Below, piece after piece: positions 43,827 to 50,768 of a stretch of 64,000 nt of DNA. Under the pieces are notes generated by a model. The model did no database searches. It saw nothing but the letters and a program-made list of their open reading frames with translations, and had not been told where the DNA came from. A program made the position numbers and the translations under genes. This DNA comes from Ancylomarina longa. Its GTDB lineage: Bacteria; Bacteroidota; Bacteroidia; Bacteroidales; Marinifilaceae. Positions within the stretch are counted from its first letter, which is position 1, and each line of letters opens with the position of its first letter. The stretch spans positions 1 through 64,000 of the forward strand of contig NZ_RJJX01000013.1 of the NCBI RefSeq assembly GCF_003996985.1, read 5' to 3'.

Positions 43827-45602
43827 ATGAAGAATAAGAGTTTACTTTCTCGGTTTTTAATATGGAGATTAAAAAATATTAAGGAACGGCAGTTCGTTCT
43901 TATATTGAGTTTTATAGTAGGTATTGTGAGTGGATTATCAGCGCTTGTATTAAAAAGTGCAATTCACTTTACACATCATTTCCTAACAAAAGGATTAAAT
44001 GTTGATTCTGCCAATCTTTTGTATTTGGCATTTCCTGCCATTGGTATATTGCTTACAGTTCTGTATGTGAAGTTTTTTGTGAAGGACAATATTGGACACG
44101 GTGTTTCACGCATTTTATATGCCATATCCAAAAAGAATTCACATATAAAAAGTCATAACAATTACTCTTCGATAATTGCCAGTACACTCACCATTGGGTT
44201 TGGGGGTTCTATTGGATCTGAGGCTCCAATCGTTCTAACGGGCGCATCTATGGGATCCAATCTTGCCCGCATGTTTCACATGAATTATAAGATAGTTACT
44301 CTTATGGTAGGTTGTGGTGCAGCAGGTGCCATCGGGGGTATTTTTAAAGCTCCCATAGCAGGAATGGTATTCACACTGGAAGTTTTAATGCTGGATCTTA
44401 CCATGGCTTCCCTAATACCTTTGTTGATTTCATCGATGACAGGAGCTAGTATCGCCTATTTCTTTATGGGAAAAGGCGTTTTACTTTCCTATACTGTTAC
44501 TGAGCCATTTGTTTTTGGTAATTTTCCCTATTATATACTCTTAGGTGTCTTCGCAGGATTTGCTTCTCTTTATTTCACCAGAATATCAATGTTCATTGAA
44601 TCCAAATTTGAGGGAATAAGCAACAGTTATCGAAAAATGCTTATTGGAGGTACGGTATTGGGTGTTCTCATTTTCTTGTTTCCTCCCTTATATGGTGAAG
44701 GATACAATACTATTCAAGCCCTGCTTAGTGGTAGTCATACCGATATTGTAAACAATAGTGTTTTCTATTTTTTAAGGGATAATTACTGGTTACTATTGGG
44801 ATATGTGATGATGATTATCCTGTTTAAAGCCATTGCATCTTCTGTAACAACAGGTAGTGGTGGTGTTGGGGGTATATTTGCTCCTTCTTTATTCCTTGGT
44901 GGAGTATCCGGATTTTTTGTAGCGCGATTTGTCAATGGATTCAATTTCATAAAATTATCTGAAAGTAATTTTACATTGATTGGGATGGCAGGAATGATGG
45001 CAGGAGTGATGCACGCTCCACTTACAGCAATATTCCTAATTGTAGAAATAACCGGAGGATATGAGTTATTTATCCCAATTATGGTAACCGCAACCATAGC
45101 ATATTTAACTATCATGTATTTCGAACCGCATTCTATCTATACCAAACATCTTGCAAAAAGAGGGGAATTGATAACTCACAATAAGGATAAGGCTGTTTTA
45201 ACACTGATGAAATTAGGTAAGGTTATCGAAACGGATCTTAAACAGGTGAGTCCGGATGCTACCTTGGGCGAATTGGTGAAAATAATATCTCATTCTCAAC
45301 GGAATATTTTTCCGGTTATTGATGAGGAGGACAAATTAATGGGAATCGTTTTGTTGGATGATATTCGACACATCATGTTTAATCCGGAGATGTATGATAA
45401 TATCTTTGTAAGAAACCTAATGATAATGCCACCTGCCATATTGGATGCAGATGCTCCAATGGATAAAGTAATGCGTAAATTTGAAGAAACAGGCGCTTGG
45501 AATCTTCCTGTAACGCAGGATGAAAAATATCTGGGATTCGTATCTAAAGCCAAAATATTTAATGTGTATCGTAGAGTTTTGGTACACTTTTCGGATGAAT
45601 AG
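43827..45602 (+). CDS. ClC family chloride channel/transporter with CBS domains (paralogue 2)
   Basis: 591 residues, collinear with the preceding gene from the opening LLSRFLIWRLK to the closing YRRVLVHFSDE. The filter motifs are GHGVSRI, GSEAPIVLTG (gating glutamate E132) and GVGGIFAPSLFLGG. The first filter motif has S where proline is usual, and GSEAP replaces GxEGP, so pore chemistry may differ from paralogue 1. FTLEVLML again has valine (V186) at the proton-glutamate position. A CBS pair lies at about 455-585. The two arose by tandem duplication and have clearly diverged. Confidence 0.93.
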   Translation: MKNKSLLSRFLIWRLKNIKERQFVLILSFIVGIVSGLSALVLKSAIHFTHHFLTKGLNVDSANLLYLAFPAIGILLTVLYVKFFVKDNIGHGVSRILYAISKKNSHIKSHNNYSSIIASTLTIGFGGSIGSEAPIVLTGASMGSNLARMFHMNYKIVTLMVGCGAAGAIGGIFKAPIAGMVFTLEVLMLDLTMASLIPLLISSMTGASIAYFFMGKGVLLSYTVTEPFVFGNFPYYILLGVFAGFASLYFTRISMFIESKFEGISNSYRKMLIGGTVLGVLIFLFPPLYGEGYNTIQALLSGSHTDIVNNSVFYFLRDNYWLLLGYVMMIILFKAIASSVTTGSGGVGGIFAPSLFLGGVSGFFVARFVNGFNFIKLSESNFTLIGMAGMMAGVMHAPLTAIFLIVEITGGYELFIPIMVTATIAYLTIMYFEPHSIYTKHLAKRGELITHNKDKAVLTLMKLGKVIETDLKQVSPDATLGELVKIISHSQRNIFPVIDEEDKLMGIVLLDDIRHIMFNPEMYDNIFVRNLMIMPPAILDADAPMDKVMRKFEETGAWNLPVTQDEKYLGFVSKAKIFNVYRRVLVHFSDE

Positions 45603-45613
45603 AAAATACTGCC

Positions 45614-45865
45614 CTGCAAATACACATTTCTATACTGCGAGATGCAATTTCCGCACAATAAGTACACATTTCGGTGCTCCGAGATATAATTTCCATGCTC
45701 CGAGATACAATTTTCATACGGCAAGCACATATTTCGATGCTCCGAGATGCAATTTCCATGCACCGAGATGTAATTTCCGTACGGCGAGCATATATTTCGA
45801 TGCTCCGAGGTGTAATTTCTATGCTGCAAGTACTCGATGCTAAACTGCAAAATATTTCATGTTCA
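45614..45865. repeat. 21-bp tandem array, 12 units
   Basis: Twelve consecutive units of exactly 21 bases with no indel start at 45614 and continue at 45635, 45656, 45677 and so on to 45845. Most units begin CTCCGAGAT or a close variant and continue with AATTTC and a variable end; types alternate (CTCCGAG, CGGCRAG, CACCGAG, CTGCAAG). The array begins 11 bases after the ClC stop and fills most of the gap before hutG. Because 21 is a multiple of three it stays open in several frames on both strands and yields spurious heptapeptide-repeat ORFs. Confidence 0.92.
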
Positions 45866-45933
45866 AAATAGTATCGTGGACAAATACATCCTGCAAATAA
45901 GTATATTTGTTTGCAATAAGAAAGCTATACTAA

Positions 45934-46935
45934 ATGAATAAATCCTACTATAAAACAGCAGATACCAATATCTGGAAGGGAAGAATTGATGATGAGGAAG
46001 ACTATGATGCTTTTCGCTGGCATCAAATTGTGCAGTTCATTAATCTAACAGAGAACGAGCAATCGATTAAAAAAGGTTTTGGTTTGCTGGGTTTTTGTTG
46101 CGATAAGGGAGTTTCCAATAACTTAGGACGTACAGGAACTTCTCAGGCACCCAACAGTATCCGTAAAGAAATGGCGAATTTGCCTTGCAGTTTTCCTGCT
46201 GATACAAAGATTTATGATTGTGGAAATATTATTAGCGAGGATGGACAATTAGAGGATTTACAATTGGCATTGGCAGATGCCGTTTACCAAATATTACAAT
46301 TAGGATTGTTCCCGATTATTCTGGGGGGAGGACATGAAATAGCATACGGGCATTACCTGGGAATTGAACGATTTTTGAAGGAACAGAATTTAAGCAATCC
46401 GGGTATTTTTAATTTGGATGCACATTTCGATATGCGACCTTATTCTAAGGGAAGTAGTTCGGGAACTATGTTTGCTCAGATTGCTGACCGATGCCAACAA
46501 AAGGGGCAGCAATTTAAATATATGGTAGCCGGAATTCAGCAATATGGCAATACGGTAAGTCTGTTTAAAAAGGCGAAAGAGTTAGATGTGAAATACATTA
46601 TGGCCCGGGATATATCCAGCGACAATATGTTTGCTGTAGGACAGGATATTGTTCGTTTTGCCAAAAAACAGGAAAGCATTTACCTTACCCTTTGTTCTGA
46701 TGTTATTTCTTCGGCATATGCTCCGGGAGTTAGTGCACCTCAACCATTTGGATTGCATCCCGAAAGCCTTCTGAAAATAATGAAGACGCTTATTCAATCC
46801 GGCAAAGTAATCAGTTTTGATATTGCCGAAGTTTCCCCTCGATTTGATGAGGATAACCGTACCTCAAAATTGGCGGCAATTATTGTGTTTGCTGTAATAA
46901 ATGCAGTACTGGAATTTGGTGATTTGAGGAAATAA
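45934..46935 (+). CDS. hutG: Formimidoylglutamase (ureohydrolase family)
   Basis: Hydrolyses N-formimidoyl-glutamate in histidine degradation. Ureohydrolase metal motifs are GGGHE (H134) and DAHFD (D162, H164, D166). In the second metal motif the usual S-x-D-x-D is LTLCSDVISSAYAPG, with C254 in place of the first aspartate and D256 kept. I recall C-x-D here in Bacteroidota HutG proteins, so it is probably a subfamily trait. GVSAPQPFGL follows as in this group. The 333-residue length is normal. No other hut gene is in the window. Assignment as formimidoylglutamase rather than agmatinase or arginase rests on overall resemblance. Confidence 0.85.
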   Translation: MNKSYYKTADTNIWKGRIDDEEDYDAFRWHQIVQFINLTENEQSIKKGFGLLGFCCDKGVSNNLGRTGTSQAPNSIRKEMANLPCSFPADTKIYDCGNIISEDGQLEDLQLALADAVYQILQLGLFPIILGGGHEIAYGHYLGIERFLKEQNLSNPGIFNLDAHFDMRPYSKGSSSGTMFAQIADRCQQKGQQFKYMVAGIQQYGNTVSLFKKAKELDVKYIMARDISSDNMFAVGQDIVRFAKKQESIYLTLCSDVISSAYAPGVSAPQPFGLHPESLLKIMKTLIQSGKVISFDIAEVSPRFDEDNRTSKLAAIIVFAVINAVLEFGDLRK

Positions 46936-46971
46936 AACAATCCTGTTTTAAACGTTTTTCCACCGTCATTA

Positions 46972-47166
46972 TCACAACCTGGAATCAGATATTTTAAGGG
47001 TATTTAAGTCATATTCTAAAAAAGAACCCTCTGTGTTACAATTATTCACATAAACCGATAAATTTCCACCGTAATCAAGCAAAGTGTGCATTTTTACAGC
47101 TCCTTTGGCAGTCTTATATTTAGCCCAATCAAACAGACTTAAACAAAGACTAATTGTAGATCTAAA
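46972..47166 (-). pseudogene. IS4-family transposase fragment
   Basis: The minus-strand frame reads FRSTISLCLSLFDWAKYKT and continues KGAVKMHTLLDYGGNLSVYV before a stop at 46972-46974. This is the first part of the DDE catalytic domain of IS4/IS5-type transposases (usual D-S-T-T-I..C..FDWA..KGA-x-K-x-H..LD), but the first catalytic aspartate position is R and both ends are missing. 65 codons remain. It is a dead remnant. Confidence 0.8.
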
Positions 47167-47200
47167 AGGAATATTTTTGATTTAATTCTGAATTTACATT

Positions 47201-47263
47201 TTTTTAAGCCTTCCATGGTTTCTTTCCCGAAGCTGTCAAAATCAAATTTCTCTTTTCCCATGT
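47201..47263 (-). pseudogene. Short N-terminal fragment, possibly of an IS256-like transposase
   Basis: An ATG at 47263 opens MGKEKFDFDSFGKETMEGLK, which resembles the start of Bacteroidota IS256-type transposases, then runs without homology into the 3' region of the adjacent IS4 fragment. Only about 21 codons are recognisable, so the family call is weak. Confidence 0.4.
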
Positions 47264-47329
47264 CTTAAGTTGCTTATTTAATCATTAAGCCTTTATATAC
47301 ACAGTTGCGTGAACAATATTTTTTCAGAT

Positions 47330-47370
47330 AAACAACAAAAGATCTCGCTAGTGGAGGTCTTTTGTTGTTT
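47330..47370. repeat. 16-bp inverted repeat
   Basis: AAACAACAAAAGATCT (47330-47345) and AGGTCTTTTGTTGTTT (47355-47370) pair with one mismatch around a nine-base loop. There is no T-tract on the plus side. It lies among transposon remnants and may be part of an element end; the surrounding 47264-47638 has no supported gene. Confidence 0.65.
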
Positions 47371-47462
47371 ACGGAGTAAGTTAGTCGTTCCTGCTCCTTT
47401 TTTATTCGCGCTGCGGCAAAATTATAGCGTCCTGCACGAATTTTTGCAACATTGTCCAACTA

Positions 47463-47554
47463 TGTTTTATCCTTTATTTAGAACTATTATCAGAATCTAA
47501 AATCGGTCTTCTAAATAATGTTTTATTAATTTTAAAAAACAAAAGGATAAAACA
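47463..47554. repeat. 13-bp inverted repeats bounding 92 bases
   Basis: TGTTTTATCCTTT (47463-47475) and its exact reverse complement (47542-47554) enclose AT-rich DNA upstream of the broken lipoprotein. The layout is that of a very small MITE, but no target duplication is evident. Confidence 0.5.
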
Positions 47555-47638
47555 CTTTTACGTTGTAGCTCATTAAACGCAACCTTTACATAGTTTTAGC
47601 ATCTATATTTTAAGACTATCTTTTAACGAACCTATATT

Positions 47639-48127
47639 ATGAATAAGCTTTTCTCACTTTTCTTAATTATCCTTACGCTATCATGTAGTAAAGATTCTGA
47701 GCCGGAATCAAACTGTTATACAGAAACAGACCCACCAAGAAATAGCCATAAAGTAACTATTTAGCAGGGTGTCTGGGGAGATGTTTGGTTTTGGAGTGGA
47801 GATTTCATGCCAGTAGGACGTGGAGAAATATGTCAAGTGAAAAGAAAAGTCTATGTATATGAATTAACGACATTTAGTGATGTTGAACAAATTGACTACA
47901 CTTCGTTTTTTTCTGCAATAAATACAAAACTTGTGACAATAGTTGAATCTGATAATGAAGGATTCTTTCAAATTGAACTTGAACCTGGAAACTATAGTCT
48001 TTTCGTGAAAGAAGATGGTAAATTTTATTCAAACCTTTTTGATTCAAATGGTATTTTTCCTGTCTATATAGAACTTGACAAAGTTAGTGAAGTGAGATTT
48101 GACATTACATATAAAGCTACCTTCTAA
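47639..48127 (+). pseudogene. Lipoprotein with transthyretin-like domain, interrupted by an amber codon
   Basis: ATG 47639 opens MNKLFSLFLIILTLSCSK, a lipoprotein signal with lipobox LTLSC. The frame is closed by TAG at codon 42 (47762-47764) and then runs on in the same frame to 48127. After the stop, GVWGDVWFWSGDFMPVGRG, VYVYELTTF, NEGFFQIELEPGNYSLFVKE and FPVYIELDKVSEVRFDITYK match a common Bacteroidota surface lipoprotein type with a carboxypeptidase-regulatory/prealbumin-like fold. Without the stop it would be 162 residues. Either a recent nonsense mutation, a sequencing error or, less likely, readthrough. Confidence 0.8.
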
Positions 48128-48141
48128 AATTAATGAGCTAC

Positions 48142-48208
48142 AATAAATAGAACTATGAGCGGTATGCAAGACCCAGCGATGAGTACATGTTGAACTACAT
48201 CCCGTGTT
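48142..48208 (+). repeat. Direct repeat A bounding the intron remnant and Fic gene
   Basis: About 67 bases beginning AATAAATAGAACTATGAGCG recur with scattered mismatches and one indel at 49861-49926. They may be two copies of the 5' end of the same degenerate element; I cannot identify it. Confidence 0.8.
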
Positions 48209-48445
48209 GCTTTGGAGTTTCTATGCTTTTACCGAGGATTTTTCTTGTATTCTGAAGTATTCAGAGGGGAAGCTTGCATGAATTTGCTGCATCAATCTTC
48301 CTAATTTATGGATTTTCAACAGGCTGTACCGTGCAAAAAGCGATGAAAACCGAGAGATTAGGCCGTACAAATCCAGTCTTCATGAGAATGAAGATTGAAA
48401 TGGGAAAATCCAATGCATCATGTATTCTGATTATTGCACAGTAGC

Positions 48446-48577
48446 TTGGTTCGATGGGTACGACGAAAGTACAAACGTTACAAGAATAGTATCTACCGTG
48501 CTTATGGATGGCTTAAGAGAATAAAGAAACAGTTTCCATATCTATTTTATCATTGGAAGCTGCATTTTTCTATTTAA
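48446..48577 (+). pseudogene. Group II intron maturase, C-terminal remnant
   Basis: The frame reads LVRWVRRKYKRYKNSIYRA, then YGWLKRIKKQFPYLFYHW and a stop at 48575. This is the C-terminal part of a group II intron reverse transcriptase/maturase, whose W-x-R-x-K-Y-K..A..WL-x-x-I...P-x-L-F-x-H-W signature precedes domain V. In-frame stops lie just upstream (TGA at 48428) and the reverse transcriptase domain is absent, so the protein is dead. The fragment lies 26 bases before domain V. Confidence 0.85.
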
Positions 48578-48603
48578 CTTGTAACATGATTTATATACGA
48601 CAA

Positions 48604-48678
48604 GAGCCGTATGATGGGAGACTATCACGTACGGTTCTGTGAGAGACTTAGGGGGAAGTTCCCTTTGCCTACTCGACC
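48604..48678 (+). ncRNA. Group II intron domains V and VI (remnant)
   Basis: Domain V is seen as GAGCCGTATGATGGGAG, a short loop and ATCACGTACGGTTC, the standard hairpin of bacterial group II introns. It is followed by a domain VI-like stem ending CCTACTCGACC, the usual 3' end. The reverse-transcriptase part and a recognisable 5' end are missing, so the ribozyme should not splice by itself. 48209-48445 probably holds decayed intron RNA structure. Confidence 0.85.
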
Positions 48679-48720
48679 AATTTACCGTTAGGTCTCATGT
48701 AAAAAAACGCACTGCAAATA

Positions 48721-48759
48721 TTGATATTTGTACCATATTTTATATTTTTGGTACAAATA
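48721..48759 (+). promoter_or_regulatory. Promoter and operator-like inverted repeat of the Fic gene
   Basis: TTG at 48721, 19 bases, then TATTTTTG (48743-48750), a perfect -33/-7 pair. It is embedded in the perfect 10-base inverted repeat TATTTGTACC (48725-48734) and GGTACAAATA (48750-48759), separated by 15 bases. A dimeric repressor bound here would cover the promoter. The transcript would start close to 48757, about ten bases before the ATG. Confidence 0.7.
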
Positions 48760-48767
48760 AGAAGAAT

Positions 48768-49847
48768 ATGGGACAAAATGCACCACATTATAGACTCGAA
48801 AAACTTCCACCTCTCAGAGAGAAAGTGGAAACGATTGAGATATTGAGACAAACAAATAAATCAACGGCTGCATTAGCTGAATTAAAAGGTATTGCAAAGA
48901 CAATTCCGAATCAGGCAATGTTAATTAATGCCATTGTTTTACAGGAAGCTAAAGATAGTTCCGAGATTGAGAATATTATTACAACACAAGATGAGCTTTA
49001 TAAAGCATTGACTGTTAATAAAACTCACATTTCACCAGAGACTAAGGAAGTTGTAAATTATCGTAAAGCAATATTTCAGGGATTTGACCTTGTCAAAAAA
49101 CAAGGATTTTTAAGGGTTAATGACATTGTGAGTATTCAACAAGAACTAGTGGATAATGATGCAGGGATTAGAAGTACACCAGGAACAGTTTTAAAAAATT
49201 ACACAACTGGAGAAATTGTTTATACACCACCACAAGATAAAGTCGAAATACTTGACTTACTGACCAATTTTATTAATCAATTTAATCAACAGGATGATTT
49301 GTCTCCATTGATTAACTTGGCAATATTACATTATCAGTTTGAGAGTATTCACCCTTTTTATGATGGAAATGGTAGAACTGGACGGATTTTAAATATCTTG
49401 TATTTAATCCTAAACGAGTTGATTGATGTTCCGATTTTATATTTAAGTTCTTATATCATCGCAAATAAACCAGAATATTATCGACTTCTAAACCAAACTA
49501 ATAAGAATGGAAAATGGGAAGAATGGATAATGTTTATGCTTAAGGCTGTTGAAAGTACTTCAAAAGATACAATTTCGAGGATTACCAATATTAAAAACCA
49601 ACTTGATTTTACAATAATTAAGGTTCAACAAAAAGCACCTAAAGTTTATAGAAAAGAACTTGTTGAACTATTATTTGAGCAACCTTATTCAAAGATTGAG
49701 TTTGTTGTAAATACATTAGGTGTAGAAAGAAAAGCTGCGTCAAGATATTTAAAAGAGTTGGAAAGTATTGGTGTAATAGAATCTCAAAAAGTTGGAAGAG
49801 AAACATTATATATAAACAAAGAATTGATTGAAATATTGAAACGATAA
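48768..49847 (+). CDS. Fic family protein (class II, with C-terminal winged helix)
   Basis: A 359-residue Fic enzyme, predicted to transfer AMP (or another nucleotide moiety) from a nucleotide to a protein hydroxyl. The core motif is HPFYDGNGRTGR (H195-R206). An N-terminal autoinhibitory helix has S64-x-x-x-E68-N69 in DSSEIENI, the class II inhibition motif (S/T)xxxE(G/N). The C-terminal 70 residues (EQPYSKIEFVVNTLGVERK, ASRYLKELESIGV) form a winged helix, suggesting autoregulation through the inverted repeat over its promoter. The start is ATG 48768; a further upstream in-frame start would run into the intron. It lies between direct repeats in an islet of mobile-element debris, so it was probably acquired. 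Target unknown. Confidence 0.93.
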   Translation: MGQNAPHYRLEKLPPLREKVETIEILRQTNKSTAALAELKGIAKTIPNQAMLINAIVLQEAKDSSEIENIITTQDELYKALTVNKTHISPETKEVVNYRKAIFQGFDLVKKQGFLRVNDIVSIQQELVDNDAGIRSTPGTVLKNYTTGEIVYTPPQDKVEILDLLTNFINQFNQQDDLSPLINLAILHYQFESIHPFYDGNGRTGRILNILYLILNELIDVPILYLSSYIIANKPEYYRLLNQTNKNGKWEEWIMFMLKAVESTSKDTISRITNIKNQLDFTIIKVQQKAPKVYRKELVELLFEQPYSKIEFVVNTLGVERKAASRYLKELESIGVIESQKVGRETLYINKELIEILKR

Positions 49848-49860
49848 TGTACGAAAGCCT

Positions 49861-49926
49861 AATAAATAGAACTATGAGCGGTCTGCAAGCCCAGCGATGA
49901 ATAGGTGTTGAGCTACATCGCGTTTT
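49861..49926 (+). repeat. Direct repeat B downstream of Fic
   Basis: About 66 bases beginning 14 bases after the Fic stop are similar to repeat A at 48142-48208. Immediately downstream TTGACACTATC occurs twice (49929, 49961) around GCAAAGTGTGTAAG, which looks like the degenerate end of an insertion sequence. Confidence 0.8.
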
Positions 49927-49977
49927 ACTTGACACTATCCCGCAAAGTGTGTAAGTTATATTTGACACTATCGTCAC

Positions 49978-50019
49978 AAAAAAACTACGATTGCAGTACC
50001 TGTGCAATCGTAGTTTTTT
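49978..50019. terminator. Bidirectional terminator
   Basis: A perfect 17-base-pair stem (AAAAAACTACGATTGCA with its complement) on a seven-base loop. It serves the minus-strand gene ending at 50041 and anything entering from the Fic side. Confidence 0.92.
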
Positions 50020-50040
50020 AAAGATCATCCACAATTCATA

Positions 50041-50631
50041 CTACATACTGATTGTTTTGCCTAATTTGTTGTGGTGTTTTCGATTCAAAGAATTTCTCTT
50101 CTGAAAATATTCTTGTTGTTTTTGAATCCATTCCTTGCGAAGCGAATCCATTTGATGATTCATTCGTTGCATGTGTTCTTCACGAAATTTCATATGTTCA
50201 TTCATCATTTTATCAAAATCTTTGAAAAAATTCTGAGATTCATGCAAGGAGTCTTTGTTGAAAAAATCCGGATTAAAAAAATCATCATCAAAGAAGTCAT
50301 TTGAAAAGAAAGGATCGGTAAATCCTCTTTCCATAAGGCTATCGTTTCTAAAGAACTTTCGAAAATGATTCATCATGAATTTACTCTTCATCAATTTTTG
50401 ATTAAACTGTTTCATCATAGAAGAATCAGCAATAAAATTTTTACTACTATCCGAAGACCAGGAATAAACATAGGTAGAATCGTATCTTATCAAGTTACCA
50501 TTCTTGTCAAATTCCTTTTTAACCTTGATGTTTTCGTTTGGAGAATTGGTTTTGTTTTTGGTTTGCGAAAATCCTAAACAGGGAATCAATAAAACCAAAA
50601 CAAGAGGTGCAAATTTGCTTAAAGTTTTCAT
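50041..50631 (-). CDS. Secreted Met/Phe/Asp-rich protein of unknown function
   Basis: From ATG 50631 (MKTLSKFAPLVLVLLIPCLG) it is 196 residues with a signal peptide ending near GFSQ. The mature part has a short beta-like stretch (KKEFDKNGNLIRYDSTYVYSW), an unusual phenylalanine- and aspartate-rich segment (FSNDFFDDDFFNPDFFN, about 110-127) and a C-terminal charged helix rich in methionine, histidine and glutamine (MNEHMKFREEHMQRMNHQMD). The methionine/histidine clusters could bind metal, but this is speculation. An ATG at 50643 would add four residues. I do not recognise the family. Periplasmic location is likely. Confidence 0.75.
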   Translation of the reverse strand: MKTLSKFAPLVLVLLIPCLGFSQTKNKTNSPNENIKVKKEFDKNGNLIRYDSTYVYSWSSDSSKNFIADSSMMKQFNQKLMKSKFMMNHFRKFFRNDSLMERGFTDPFFSNDFFDDDFFNPDFFNKDSLHESQNFFKDFDKMMNEHMKFREEHMQRMNHQMDSLRKEWIQKQQEYFQKRNSLNRKHHNKLGKTISM

Positions 50632-50710
50632 TTTTAATTCCATTTAATGTTAATAGGATAAAATTACAAAATAGATATATAAATTGTCCGTTAAATAAGT
50701 TTAAAAGATA

Positions 50711-50742
50711 TTAAAAAGGCTACTCTTGATGGGAGTAGCCTA
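50711..50742 (-). terminator. Terminator after the small membrane-protein pair
   Basis: AGGCTACTC and GAGTAGCCT pair on a short loop. On the minus strand the 3' arm is followed by a U-tract, 28 bases after the stop at 50769. Confidence 0.88.
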
Positions 50743-50768
50743 AGCTAAGTGTTAAGATGCAAAATTTA

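Noticed and set aside
45296..45871. Overlapping heptapeptide-repeat ORFs on both strands at the 45.6-kb array
   Set aside because: At least four overlapping frames are open at once, which reflects the period and not coding selection.
47274..47500. Small ORFs on both strands around the 16-bp inverted repeat
   Set aside because: Overlapping opposite frames across a perfect stem, no family and no start context; more likely element debris.
48639..48767. N-terminal extension of the Fic protein
   Set aside because: It would start in group II intron domain VI and run through the promoter and inverted repeat; homology begins at the ATG at 48768.
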